Below are positions 13,556 to 21,329 of a stretch of 32,737 nucleotides of DNA, piece by piece. The position numbers and the translations under genes were made by a program. The stretch's first letter is position 1; every line of letters begins with the position of its first letter. The stretch spans positions 626 through 33,362 of the forward strand of contig NZ_JAPOHA010000018.1 in assembly GCF_026672255.1 (NCBI RefSeq), read 5' to 3'. The stretch comes from Caproiciproducens galactitolivorans (GTDB lineage Bacteria; Bacillota; Clostridia; Oscillospirales; Acutalibacteraceae). The notes beneath the pieces were generated by a model. The model did not search any database, had not been told where the DNA came from, and worked only from the letters and a program-made list of their open reading frames with translations.

Positions 13556-15112
13556 ATGCTCCAAATGACTGTGCCCCAGTTAAAAAGCTACAATGCAGAA
13601 AATATAGATGAACTGCTCAATATAATTCAACCTATTCTCGCACATCGAGTTTCCCTCTATCAACGTTATGCTCGCAAACTAAATGAGAATGAGAGCATGC
13701 ACGGCGAAAAAGATGAGAGCGGCAAGGAAAAGAGAATTATTCCGTTTGAATATTATATCGTGAATATGATGCAGGGATATCTTGGCGGAAAGGCCCCGAT
13801 GTACAGCATTTCCACTCCATCAGATTATGCGTTGTCAAAACGGCAGAAAGGATTCCTTGAAAAGTTTTTTTCTACTATCGGAGCAGAAACGATGGCGCAG
13901 AAACAAACAGACAAGCGTAAACGGGCGTATGTTAAAGATTATTCGGAGGTGCTGGATTATATCCAACGCTACAACGACGACGCGGCAACGTTTATTGAAT
14001 TAATCCATGACTATATCACTATGACGGCAGCTTATCTCTATATCTATGAGAATTCCGATAATGAAATTGTTTATACGCGGTTCGATGCAAAGCAGACGGT
14101 CGCTATTTTTGATTACTCTACGCCTGCAAATCTAATTGGACTGGTTCGAACATGGAAACAAAAAAATGCAGGGCAAGAAGAAATTGATGTAGTGGAACTA
14201 ATAACGGATGAATTCCGTACGACTTATACAGACAATATACAAACCGATCAAGAAGATTTACAGTGGAGAGACATTCCATGCGTGGCTTTTGAAAGCCCCG
14301 ATGGTATTGCGGTGTTTGAACCGGCACTTTCTCCTATTAAGACCTATGAGCAGATTACCAACAATATTGCGAATATGACGCAGTACAATGACTCCGCGAA
14401 GCTAATCCTCAAGGGATATACGTTCGAGACACCTGCTATGATTCCTGATCCAAACGACGACACGAAAGAGATTCCGAATCCTGCGCGGGCAGCTGAGGAA
14501 GCCGCGATTATGAAAGCCATATCGCTCGCTGTAGGAGACCAGGGCGATATTTCATGGTTGCTAAAGGAAGTAAATTATGACGGGCTGATGTCCGTGCTGA
14601 AAAATCAGCATGAACTGATTACCATGTTGACGGGCGTTCCAAACATGACGGACGAGGCTTTTTCCAACGCTGATAATGCTTCCGCACTGGGATACAAGCT
14701 GTACGCACTTGACCAGTACAGCGCGACGGCCGACCGGGTTTTCAAAAAAGGACTGCTCCGGCTGTGGGAGGTTATCACGAACCGGTTGAACCTCAAAGGC
14801 GCACAGTTCGATTTCCGCGACATCGTAATTACGCTCCAACGCAATATCCCAACTGACAAGGACAAGAGCCTTGATCGTGCATTGACGGCCTATTCTGGTG
14901 GCTTAATCAGTCAGGAAACTGCACTGAACGAATCACAGCTCGAGGTTGATGCGCAGGAAGAAATGGAGCGTCAGCGCAACGAGCGGGACGATGATTATCA
15001 AGAGAATGTAAGGCGGGTAAGGGAGCACGCGGATAGCGTGCAGAACAGCGATAATGAATATGACCAGCAGCAAGATACGCAGAGCGCTGCTGGTCAGAAA
15101 GAGAGCGCGTAG
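13556..15112 (+). CDS. Portal protein (SPP1 gp6 family)
   Basis: 518 residues beginning with MLQMTVPQLKS after GAAGGTG. Features of SPP1 gp6-like portals: HRVSLYQRYARKLNENESM near residue 30, IIPFEYYIVNMMQGYLGGKA around 60-80, a long central stem and clip region, NMTDEAFSNADNASALGYKLYAL near 365-390 and a charged, Gln-rich C-terminal crown. It forms the twelve-fold ring that receives DNA from terminase and nucleates prohead assembly with the scaffold. It sits between terminase and the MuF-like minor head protein as in SPP1. Confidence 0.93.
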   Translation: MLQMTVPQLKSYNAENIDELLNIIQPILAHRVSLYQRYARKLNENESMHGEKDESGKEKRIIPFEYYIVNMMQGYLGGKAPMYSISTPSDYALSKRQKGFLEKFFSTIGAETMAQKQTDKRKRAYVKDYSEVLDYIQRYNDDAATFIELIHDYITMTAAYLYIYENSDNEIVYTRFDAKQTVAIFDYSTPANLIGLVRTWKQKNAGQEEIDVVELITDEFRTTYTDNIQTDQEDLQWRDIPCVAFESPDGIAVFEPALSPIKTYEQITNNIANMTQYNDSAKLILKGYTFETPAMIPDPNDDTKEIPNPARAAEEAAIMKAISLAVGDQGDISWLLKEVNYDGLMSVLKNQHELITMLTGVPNMTDEAFSNADNASALGYKLYALDQYSATADRVFKKGLLRLWEVITNRLNLKGAQFDFRDIVITLQRNIPTDKDKSLDRALTAYSGGLISQETALNESQLEVDAQEEMERQRNERDDDYQENVRRVREHADSVQNSDNEYDQQQDTQSAAGQKESA

Positions 15113-15118
15113 ATGTAG

Positions 15119-16051
15119 ATGAATGACGTTGATTATATCACAAACTATTGGCATTACGCCGATACGCAGGAAGATAAATTGCTAAATTACATAGGCAAAA
15201 AGCAGGATGATTTGAGTGCTGAATTGCAGAATATTCTCGATCATTTCCGCAGTATCCAGCTTTCCGGAAATATCAGCCGGGCGGAAGTGAACCGACTTCA
15301 CCGCAAGATTGACCAGTGGCAAAAAGCCGGGTACGATGTCGGGGAGCTAAAGCTGATTATGCGTGACCTTGATAACCGTACACGGATAAAAGGAAATGAA
15401 GCTTTATTTGCGTTCCTGTTGGCGGCGTTTATCGGATTTTATCTTCCTGTCATGGACGAAAGCCGAAAGGTGCTGCTTGATGTGTCGCAGGAGGCGTACA
15501 GACGCGAGTTCGCGGCGGCTAAGGAAATCACCGGCAAGGGCCGCATGAACCCGCCTGGGGCCAGCACCGTTACGGAATGGCTGAAGAATCCAATTCCCTC
15601 CGGCGGTATGTTTGAGGCAGACCATTACGCCGATGCAGCATACCGGGCGCGGCAATTTCAAAAGCTGGTAAATGCTGAAAAACAGCAGATGGGGACACTG
15701 CTCGGTCCGAAGAAGCCGCTTGATATTGACAACCCGCAGTACAAGCGGGCGCTGGAAATTCAAAAGGCATGGTATCTCCGGCGCACAACCGGCGCATATA
15801 CGGGTAAACATGCCGGAATGCTCGATATGTATATAGCGTACGGTATCAGTAAAATCGTTTTAAAGGCGTTTCGAGATGCAGGAGTTAAGAAGTATCAGTT
15901 TATCGCCACAATCGACGAGCGGACAACGGACGAATGCCGGGGTCTGCATCTGAAAATCTTCCCAATGAAAGGTGCAATGATAGGAATTAATGCACCGCCG
16001 ATATATCCTCCGCCTCATCCGTGTCGGAGTATTATTCGAGCGGTTGAGTAG
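15119..16051 (+). CDS. Minor head protein, MuF/SPP1 gp7-like
   Basis: 310 residues from the ATG at 15119; the ribosome binding site is weak, so coupling to the portal is likely. The C-terminal domain has the MuF signature: ATIDERTTDECRGLHLKIFP and later PPIYPPPHPCRSIIRAVE with the HPxCR-type ending. The N-terminal part is helical. In SPP1, gp7 binds the portal and enters the capsid, aiding DNA delivery. No toxin domain is fused at the C-terminus. Order portal-MuF-scaffold-capsid is standard. Confidence 0.9.
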   Translation: MNDVDYITNYWHYADTQEDKLLNYIGKKQDDLSAELQNILDHFRSIQLSGNISRAEVNRLHRKIDQWQKAGYDVGELKLIMRDLDNRTRIKGNEALFAFLLAAFIGFYLPVMDESRKVLLDVSQEAYRREFAAAKEITGKGRMNPPGASTVTEWLKNPIPSGGMFEADHYADAAYRARQFQKLVNAEKQQMGTLLGPKKPLDIDNPQYKRALEIQKAWYLRRTTGAYTGKHAGMLDMYIAYGISKIVLKAFRDAGVKKYQFIATIDERTTDECRGLHLKIFPMKGAMIGINAPPIYPPPHPCRSIIRAVE

Positions 16052-16065
16052 AAAGGGTGATTATT

Positions 16066-16167
16066 ATGTACGTAAATCCATTTTGGGCTGGAGTTGTTTC
16101 AATAATCCTTACCGAAATTGTCGGCCTATTCGTCGCGTTCGGCGTCAGCCAGAGGGGAAAGAAATAA
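16066..16167 (+). CDS. Single-pass membrane miniprotein, 33 aa
   Basis: A short complete ORF with AAAGGGTGA upstream of the ATG at 16066. MYVNPFW is followed by a hydrophobic segment (AGVVSIILTEIVGLFVAFGV) and the basic end SQRGKK, the typical pattern of a membrane-anchored miniprotein. It ends TAATG, overlapping the Com-like gene. Its presence within the head operon is unusual because no head function needs a membrane peptide; a role at the host membrane is possible but unknown. Confidence 0.55.
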   Translation: MYVNPFWAGVVSIILTEIVGLFVAFGVSQRGKK

Positions 16168-16328
16168 TGGAAACGACGAAACCGATGATTGAGTACCGGT
16201 GCTGTAATTGCGGAAAGCTTCTTTTCCGGGCGCCTCCGGGCACAAAAGTAGAAATTAAATGTGACCGTCCGGGGTGTAAAAAAATGAATAGGTTCAATAT
16301 CGATTCAGAACGTCCAGAACGTCAGTAA
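16167..16328 (+). CDS. Com-like zinc-finger protein, candidate translational regulator
   Basis: 53 residues from the ATG at 16167, which overlaps the preceding stop. CCNCGKLLF (C12, C15) and KCDRPGC (C32, C37) with MNRFN after them match the zinc finger of phage Mu Com, which binds mom mRNA near its ribosome binding site and activates translation. The reading frame is open further upstream but lies within the MuF gene. Its last codons contain GAACGTC twice and its stop codon is inside the 3' hairpin at 16316-16352. Two further hairpins lie between this gene and the scaffold gene, possible RNA targets. Confidence 0.7.
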   Translation: METTKPMIEYRCCNCGKLLFRAPPGTKVEIKCDRPGCKKMNRFNIDSERPERQ

Positions 16329-16352
16329 TCCTCAAAGGGTTATTGGCGTTCT
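16308..16352 (+). other. GAACGTC tandem repeat with hairpin, copy 1
   Basis: GAACGTC occurs at 16308 and 16317 (period 9). AGAACGTCAGTAA (16316-16328) pairs with TTATTGGCGTTCT (16340-16352) over 13 positions with two G-T wobbles; the 11-nt loop contains AAAGGG. It is followed by TTTCGTTAT. It spans the end of the Com-like gene. Copies lie before the tape measure gene and before the distal tail gene. It may be a weak terminator or an RNA-protein site. Confidence 0.6.
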
Positions 16353-16368
16353 TTCGTTATATGGACTG

Positions 16369-16424
16369 CCGGGCGAGTACCGGGAGGACAACAAACATTA
16401 TGACCTGTGGGCGAGTACCACAGG
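16369..16424 (+). promoter_or_regulatory. Twin hairpins with identical GCGAGTA loops before scaffold gene
   Basis: Hairpin 1 is CCGG (16369-16372), loop GCGAGTA (16373-16379), CCGG (16380-16383). Hairpin 2 is CCTGTGG (16404-16410), loop GCGAGTA (16411-16417), CCACAGG (16418-16424). The stems differ but the seven-base loop is the same, as expected of a recognised RNA structure. The second ends seven bases before AAAGGAG of the scaffold gene. A Com-like protein is encoded just upstream. No T tract follows, so these are not terminators. Confidence 0.6.
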
Positions 16425-16446
16425 GATGAAAAAGGAGAGATTTCAC

Positions 16447-17130
16447 ATGAGAATCAAGAATCAACGCGACTTTGAAGGGCTAATCCGGCGCTATGACGGC
16501 GGAGGTGGTAACCCGAACCCCAATCCGGACCCGAATCCTGAACCTGTGCCGCAACCCGATCCAACTCCGCTAAATTTTGACGATCTTATCAAGAACGACA
16601 AGGCCTTCCAATCTTGGCTCGACAAGCGTGTCACGGCGGCAACCGATACGGCTGTACAGAATGCTCAGTTAAAATGGAGTAAACTCCACGACGATAAACT
16701 TTCCGAAGCGGAGCGGCTAAAAAATATGACGGCGGAGGAAAAGGCGGCGTATTTTCAGAAGAAATTTGAGGATGCACAGAACGCACAGCAGCGCAAGGAC
16801 AATGCCCGCACGCTTGAAAAGGAAACAGGAAAGATGTTTTCCGAAAGTAAAATTCCGATTGAGCTGCTTTCCACGATTGACTTTGAGAACGCCACGGCGG
16901 AACAGGTCAAAGAGCGCGTCACCTTGCTTTCCGGCTATGAAATCTATCCCAAAGGCACATTTGAATCCAGACTGGAAGAAGCCCTAAATGCAAAACTGCG
17001 CCAACCGTCGCCGGAAACGCATCATGACCCAAAAACGGTGACAAAAGCCGACTTTGACAAGATGGGCTACAAGGAACAGGTGGAATTTAAGGCGCAAAAT
17101 CCTGAACTCTACAAAACATTTTTAAAATAG
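16447..17130 (+). CDS. Capsid scaffolding protein (DUF4355-like)
   Basis: 227 residues from the ATG at 16447, ten bases after AAAGGAG; the in-frame ATG at 16426 lies upstream of that site and is less likely. A Gly/Asn/Pro linker (GGGGNPNPNPDPNPEPVPQP) leads into a long charged helical region rich in Glu, Lys, Ala and Gln with few aromatic residues, the usual pattern of scaffolding proteins, and a C-terminal part ending ELYKTFLK. It would organise capsid subunits around the portal and leave the head before packaging. The major capsid gene follows 11 bases later. Confidence 0.85.
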   Translation: MRIKNQRDFEGLIRRYDGGGGNPNPNPDPNPEPVPQPDPTPLNFDDLIKNDKAFQSWLDKRVTAATDTAVQNAQLKWSKLHDDKLSEAERLKNMTAEEKAAYFQKKFEDAQNAQQRKDNARTLEKETGKMFSESKIPIELLSTIDFENATAEQVKERVTLLSGYEIYPKGTFESRLEEALNAKLRQPSPETHHDPKTVTKADFDKMGYKEQVEFKAQNPELYKTFLK

Positions 17131-17141
17131 GAGTGGTATAA

Positions 17142-18161
17142 ATGGCAGATTTTCTCGGCTATCCTTTTGACCCCGAAATTTTTGACTACAATTGGCAGAA
17201 TGAACCTGACCCGACCAGAACAGCATTGCTGCAGAGCGGCGCTGTTGTATCCGATGCGGATATTGCGCGCTTAATTTCTACTGGGAGCGATACCTACACA
17301 ATCCCGTTCTATAAGACCATCAGTGGCGACCCTGATAACTACGACGGTCAGACAAATATCCAGTCTACCGAAGCAACCGGCGATTCCCAAAGTGGTATTG
17401 TATTTGGCCGTGCAAAGGGATTCACAGCTCGTGATTTCATTAAAGACTTCAATAGCGGGGCTGACCCGATGCGTCAGATCACTTCGCAGATTGCGCAATA
17501 TTGGAACAAACGCCGCCAGTCGATGCTTATCGGTATTCTGAATGCTATTTTCGGAATCACCGATACTTCATTTGCAAACCACACGTTGAATCTTGCCACC
17601 AAAGCCGCGACAGTTACCGACGATAACAGAATTGGTGAAGCCACGATAGCTGATTCAACCGTTCAGGCTGTTGGTGACAACTCTGGAATCTTCACGCTTG
17701 CTGTTATGCATTCCAATGTGGCCGCTCGTCTTGCAAAGCTTGACCTTTTAGAATACCGAAAATATACCGATCTACAGGGCATTCAGAGAACGCTCCGTAT
17801 TGCCGACATAAACGGTATGCTTGCCCTTATTGATGATGGTGTTCCTGTGACAGACAGTGCAACGGCGACCGGCTCCAAAGAATACACGACATATGTTCTC
17901 GGTAATGGCGTAATTCGTACAGCAGCAGCGCCGGTAGAGCATCCGTCCGAAGTAGAACGTGCAGCATCCATCAACGGCGGGCAGGATACGCTTTACACCC
18001 GTATTCGTGAAACCATCCATCCGAACGGCTTTACCTACACGAAACCGACATCCGGTTATACTTCCAGTCCAACCGATGCACAGCTTAACGCTTCCGCACG
18101 GTGGAGTAGGAAGATGGATGCAAAGAGCATCGCAATCGCGCGCGTTATCACTAACGGCTAA
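17142..18161 (+). CDS. Major capsid protein
   Basis: A 339-aa protein after GGAGTGG. Sequence and position match the HK97-fold capsid group found after DUF4355 scaffolds in Firmicutes phages: ADIARLISTGSDTYTIPFYK near residue 40, FGRAKGFTARDFIKDF near 88, MRQITSQIAQYWNKRRQ near 110 (spine helix), LAVMHSNVAARLAKLDLLEY near 186 and a C-terminal beta part ending AIARVITNG. It forms the icosahedral shell. No separate protease gene is seen, so scaffold exit may not need cleavage. Highest-expressed late protein by expectation. Confidence 0.9.
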   Translation: MADFLGYPFDPEIFDYNWQNEPDPTRTALLQSGAVVSDADIARLISTGSDTYTIPFYKTISGDPDNYDGQTNIQSTEATGDSQSGIVFGRAKGFTARDFIKDFNSGADPMRQITSQIAQYWNKRRQSMLIGILNAIFGITDTSFANHTLNLATKAATVTDDNRIGEATIADSTVQAVGDNSGIFTLAVMHSNVAARLAKLDLLEYRKYTDLQGIQRTLRIADINGMLALIDDGVPVTDSATATGSKEYTTYVLGNGVIRTAAAPVEHPSEVERAASINGGQDTLYTRIRETIHPNGFTYTKPTSGYTSSPTDAQLNASARWSRKMDAKSIAIARVITNG

Positions 18162-18176
18162 GAAAGGGGCGGTATT

Positions 18177-18497
18177 GTGGCTTATAGCAAAGACGCCGAA
18201 CTTACAAAAATTTACCGGCAACTACCAACAGTAACGGATGATGAAAAACCGATTATCAGTGATCTTTACGACGATTGGTACAATATCGCCCTTGAAAAGT
18301 CCAACCGAAAAGCAGGGCAGGAAACGCCCGCCCTGCTTGCGATTATTCGCGACACGACCATAGCGGCGTACAATCGGCGCGGCGACGAGGGAATGACGGG
18401 CAGTGCGGCTGGCGGACAGAGCTTTAGCTATCAGGATTTGGAGGAACAGCTTCATAAAAGAATCCTTGGAGCTAATTTGAGGTTGTTTCGCTTATGA
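18177..18497 (+). CDS. Head-tail connector (gp6/gp15-like adaptor)
   Basis: 106 residues from a GTG at 18177 with AAAGGGGCGG upstream. The small helical protein begins MAYSKDAELTKIYRQLPTVT, has conserved-looking ISDLYDDWYNIALEKSN and DTTIAAYNRRGDEGMTGSAA, the latter typical of phage connector proteins that bind the portal (RRGDEG..S.S.GG). It probably adds the first ring under the portal. It overlaps the next gene by four bases. Confidence 0.78.
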   Translation: MAYSKDAELTKIYRQLPTVTDDEKPIISDLYDDWYNIALEKSNRKAGQETPALLAIIRDTTIAAYNRRGDEGMTGSAAGGQSFSYQDLEEQLHKRILGANLRLFRL

Positions 18498-18895
18498 GAA
18501 CAGCTATATTGACTAACGTTTACGTCTGCACCTATAAATCTGAAATTCGGCACGGCGTGTCCATAGGCGGATACACGAATCTGAGAAAATCGAATCTCAA
18601 TGTGCAGACCGATTACTCTGAACTGGATTTACAGACCTATGGACAGACGGTAAATGAAATCATCAAACTGCGCTCTAACACGTTACCTGACATTTCCGAA
18701 GGTGACTACCTTTATATGACCAAACCGACCGTACAAAGAACATTTACAATCGGTGGTGTGGCATATGACGATTATGGTCAGGGCGAATATCAGGTTGAAA
18801 GCATCCGTCCGGCATTTGTGGGCGTAAAAACTATCAGAAATCCAACACTTATTGAAGCGAGAAAAACGACAGGAGGTGAAAACGATGGGTCCTGA
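18494..18895 (+). CDS. Putative head closure (stopper) protein
   Basis: 133 residues overlapping the connector gene. The protein is beta-rich (VYVCTYKSEIRHGVSIGGYT, then LDLQTYGQTVNEIIKL and GDYLYMTKPTV) and lacks motifs. The assignment as head closure protein comes mainly from position between the adaptor and the HK97 gp10-like gene. An alternative is a minor capsid or decoration protein. The ribosome binding site of the next gene is inside its last codons. Confidence 0.6.
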   Translation: MRTAILTNVYVCTYKSEIRHGVSIGGYTNLRKSNLNVQTDYSELDLQTYGQTVNEIIKLRSNTLPDISEGDYLYMTKPTVQRTFTIGGVAYDDYGQGEYQVESIRPAFVGVKTIRNPTLIEARKTTGGENDGS

Positions 18896-19094
18896 TTTTC
18901 ATGATGTCTCTATTAATACGCAATTTCCTATAACTACAATAGAAGTGGATGGGAAGCGAATTCATGGCGTTCGGTCAATCCGATTCTACACGGATATTGA
19001 TAGCGTACCAACTGTAGAGATTGAGGCTTTAGCGAGTAATATTAAAATCGACGGAAAGGTCATCGTAAAGGGAAATAAAAATGGCTCCAAATAG
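18885..19094 (+). CDS. Small hypothetical structural-region protein, 69 aa
   Basis: The ATG at 18885 has AGGAGG seven bases upstream and is chosen over the earlier in-frame ATG at 18852, which lies inside the previous gene. The product is beta-rich: ITTIEVDGKRIHGVRSIRFY, then VPTVEIEAL and IKIDGKVIV. Similar short beta proteins are seen between head closure and gp10-like genes. Function is unknown. It overlaps the following gene by 14 bases. Confidence 0.65.
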   Translation: MGPDFHDVSINTQFPITTIEVDGKRIHGVRSIRFYTDIDSVPTVEIEALASNIKIDGKVIVKGNKNGSK

Positions 19095-19641
19095 CCTATT
19101 CTCAGTGGAAGTAAAGGGCCTTGATCACCTCGACCAAACTCTTGCACTCATCATCGATAATCTACCCGGAGCAGCGGAGACAGGAATAGAAAATGCGCTG
19201 AGAAGCACAGCAGATGCCGCTATACGATTAGCACCAGGGCCGGTCAAAGGCGCAATAAAGATTGAAATACTGAATTCAGAGGGCGGCGTGGTGCAGGGAC
19301 GCGTCTACAACGATACAAGCGAAGTCCCCTGGTCGTCCTATACGGAATTTGGTACCGGCGTAAAAGTGGACAATGAGGGCGTGGATGAAGCAATCGTTTT
19401 GAAACGAGCAACAAAAATCCCGTGGTATATTCATGTTTCAATGGTTCCTGCGTCGTTTGCTCGGTATGGATATCCGCTTGTTACGGGGCTGAATGGCGAG
19501 AAGTATTGGGAAGTCGACGGAATGTATCCGAAGCCGTATATGAAGCCCGCGGCCTTTAATAACCGTGAGAGAAACGTTCAGTCGGTGGCAGACGCGATCA
19601 GTGCAATGATAAGGGAGGCCAACGGAAATGGAACTTCATGA
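19081..19641 (+). CDS. HK97 gp10-like tail completion protein
   Basis: 186 residues. It begins MAPNSLFSVEVKGLDHLDQT, with GAAETGIENALRSTADAAIRLAP typical of the gp10 family helix, then VPWSSYTEFGTGVKV (the characteristic YTEFGTG) and a C-terminal PKPYMKPAAFNNRERNV motif (P..F..PA). Gp10-like proteins take part in joining heads and tails. An insertion of about 40 residues between the FGTG and PYMKPA motifs makes it longer than many relatives. It overlaps the terminator gene by 14 bases. Confidence 0.82.
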   Translation: MAPNSLFSVEVKGLDHLDQTLALIIDNLPGAAETGIENALRSTADAAIRLAPGPVKGAIKIEILNSEGGVVQGRVYNDTSEVPWSSYTEFGTGVKVDNEGVDEAIVLKRATKIPWYIHVSMVPASFARYGYPLVTGLNGEKYWEVDGMYPKPYMKPAAFNNRERNVQSVADAISAMIREANGNGTS

Positions 19642-20017
19642 GCTGAACACTGAACTGATTACGCAAATGTTCGTAGATAAGGTCGCGGAAATCCCTGAGA
19701 TCGGCACAAATGGCGCGTTGCTTTCAAACCCTGACACTGCCGCAAAGTTTCCTGTTTGCGTAATCCAGCCTCCGCTTTCCAAGTTAAAAAATGGAGGTGC
19801 TGTCTTTGATTTGTCCATCACTATCGAAGTATGGGCGGAAGGACAGTATCCGGCGCTCAGTATCTTTGACAAAGTACGAATTAAGCTAAAAGATTATAAC
19901 TTAAAACTTGCCAACAGCACGCCGTTCTTTTTTGATGCGGCAACAAAGAAATGGCGTTACGGCGGATATTTTGAAGTTCGCTGGAATGCGATAGATAATT
20001 CATTTGATAAAAACTAA
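19628..20017 (+). CDS. Tail terminator-like protein
   Basis: 129 residues with GGGAGG upstream of the ATG. Layout fits tail terminator proteins (lambda gpU, SPP1 gp17): N-terminal helix (ELHELNTELITQMFVDKVAE), then strands PVCVIQPPLSKL, DLSITIEVWA, a helix FDKVRIKLKDYN and a last strand GGYFEVRWNAI. It caps the tail tube and defines the joint with the head. The call rests on predicted fold order and on position just before the major tail protein. Confidence 0.7.
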   Translation: MELHELNTELITQMFVDKVAEIPEIGTNGALLSNPDTAAKFPVCVIQPPLSKLKNGGAVFDLSITIEVWAEGQYPALSIFDKVRIKLKDYNLKLANSTPFFFDAATKKWRYGGYFEVRWNAIDNSFDKN

Positions 20018-20031
20018 GGAGTTGATTTTTA

Positions 20032-20511
20032 ATGGCACAGAACAATCCCAGCCTGACCCCGCCTAAAACCAGTATGGGCACCGAATTATGGTATTCCACA
20101 AAGAAAGCACCGACGGCCAAGGCTGACCTAATTCAAATTTTTCTTGTACAGGAGATTCCAGCACTCGAATCCGCACCGGAATCTGTTTCGTATAGTTGCC
20201 TCGAAAGTCCGAACGAAGGCACGGCGGAAGGCGTGGCGAAAGCGGAATCCTTGAAAATTCCTGTTCTTTATTCTGAAACCCAGCATGACGCATTGAAAGC
20301 ACTTTCTGACGCTAAGACACAAATCTATTTTTGGGTGAAACTGCCTGATTCTACGGCGGCGGTAGAAGGAAAGCCGCTGACGTTTGTCTTTTCAGGAACC
20401 GTCCATCTCAGCAACAACACCATTTCAAACAACGGCGTTCTGCAAGACGAAATGACGATCTTCCGCGATATGACCGTTACGGAACAAAAAGGGTTACCGA
20501 GTGTTACATAA
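20032..20511 (+). CDS. Major tail protein
   Basis: 159 residues after AAGGAG. Tail-tube-like beta sandwich: TSMGTELWYSTK, IQIFLVQEIPALESAPESVS, KIPVLYSETQHDALKAL and a strand-rich C-terminus with FVFSGTVHLSNNTISNNGVL and an EMTIFRDMTVTEQ ending. It polymerises into the tail tube around the tape measure. A terminator-like hairpin follows, as is usual after this highly expressed gene, and the tail chaperones are next. Confidence 0.85.
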   Translation: MAQNNPSLTPPKTSMGTELWYSTKKAPTAKADLIQIFLVQEIPALESAPESVSYSCLESPNEGTAEGVAKAESLKIPVLYSETQHDALKALSDAKTQIYFWVKLPDSTAAVEGKPLTFVFSGTVHLSNNTISNNGVLQDEMTIFRDMTVTEQKGLPSVT

Positions 20512-20526
20512 AAATATTTATATCAT

Positions 20527-20555
20527 CCCCGGCTTAAAAACCGGGGAACATTTTT
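20527..20555 (+). terminator. Terminator-like hairpin after major tail gene
   Basis: CCCCGG (20527-20532), loop CTTAAAAA, CCGGGG (20541-20546), then AACATTTTT. It probably gives partial termination so that tail genes downstream are made in smaller amounts. Confidence 0.65.
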
Positions 20556-20573
20556 AAAATCAGGAGGAAAAGT

Positions 20574-21032
20574 ATGATTACTACAGCAAGCGGAAAAGAA
20601 TTGGAACTGCATTTTAAAACCCGGCTGATGGAACGCTTTGAAGAGCGGTTTAGTATCAAAGACGCAATGAGATTCTGGAAGGAAGCTGCGAACGGGCCGT
20701 CCCTACAGGTGATCGAAGTAGCGCTCGTTACTTTTACGGATGGAGCACTGAAAGACATCAACGAAGCGGCAGATTTCATCGACGATTACACTGCGCAGGA
20801 TGGCAAGACAGTTTACACCCTGTACGGAGAAATTATTCAGGAGATTAATGATAAGGGTTTTTTCAAAGCGAAGCTGTCTCCGGAAGAGCTGACAGAACAA
20901 CTGGAAGCGCCGATTCTGGATATGGCGGAAATTGTAAACAAAGCAGTAACGGAAGCGGGCAAGGGTTGGCTCTCCGAAGCTGGACAGAGCAAATCGCAGA
21001 ATTCCGCCCAATCGCTTATCAGTATGGTATAA
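20574..21032 (+). CDS. Tail assembly chaperone (gpG-like)
   Basis: 152 residues with AGGAGG upstream of the ATG. Mostly helical and acidic: ELHFKTRLMERFEERFSIKD, INEAADFIDDYTAQDGKTVY. Position between major tail protein and tape measure identifies the first tail assembly chaperone. The frame of the second chaperone ORF is shifted by -1 and overlaps the 3' end. GGGTTTTTTC at 20855-20864 is a canonical slippery sequence in this frame. Its role is to keep the tape measure soluble and recruit tail tube subunits. Confidence 0.8.
   Translation: MITTASGKELELHFKTRLMERFEERFSIKDAMRFWKEAANGPSLQVIEVALVTFTDGALKDINEAADFIDDYTAQDGKTVYTLYGEIIQEINDKGFFKAKLSPEELTEQLEAPILDMAEIVNKAVTEAGKGWLSEAGQSKSQNSAQSLISMV
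20855..20864 (+). other. Candidate -1 ribosomal frameshift site
   Basis: G GGT TTT in the chaperone frame (codons 95-96) is an X XXY YYZ heptamer, and T TTT TTC follows at once. The -1 frame is closed by a TAA at 20852-20854 immediately before and is open to 21322 afterwards. No other canonical heptamer is seen in the overlap. Confidence 0.45.
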
Positions 21033-21322
21033 ATCCACTTGAATTCCCCGAAATGACGTTAAAGCAGATCGGGGAGTATGTTACAGCCCGGCAGGAACAG
21101 GAAAAGCAGAATTTTATGCAATCTGCCCGCCTGCTGGATAATGCGGCTATGAAAATCATTGCGGGCCGAAACTTAGCCCATCCGAAGATTATTTCGCTAC
21201 ACGATTTTTATCCGACCCTGTTTGAGTCAAAAGATCAGTCCGAACCGCCTGAAAATATGACGCAGGATCGGAAAAACAGGATTATCACGGACAAATGGAA
21301 AGCGTTTCTTGGGGTGAAATAA
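20966..21322 (+). CDS. Second tail assembly chaperone ORF (gpT-like part)
   Basis: This ORF is in the -1 frame relative to the first chaperone. Its sequence (SWTEQIAEFRPIAYQYGINP, then LEFPEMTLKQIGEYVTARQE) is typical of the T domain of Gram-positive phages, which is made as a G-T fusion by frameshifting. The first start-like codon is TTG at 20966 with only a weak upstream site, and the open frame reaches back to 20855, so fusion is likelier than separate initiation. It probably bridges tape measure and tail tube subunits. Confidence 0.72.
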   Translation: MALRSWTEQIAEFRPIAYQYGINPLEFPEMTLKQIGEYVTARQEQEKQNFMQSARLLDNAAMKIIAGRNLAHPKIISLHDFYPTLFESKDQSEPPENMTQDRKNRIITDKWKAFLGVK

Positions 21323-21329
21323 AACAATA

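Noticed and set aside
15404-15811. 135-aa - strand frame opposite the MuF-like gene
   Set aside because: Explained by codon bias of the + strand gene; no ribosome binding site.
16316-16352. Strong intrinsic terminator after the Com-like gene
   Set aside because: The stem is good but the T tract is only TTT followed by CG; termination would be weak, so it is listed as a repeat hairpin instead.
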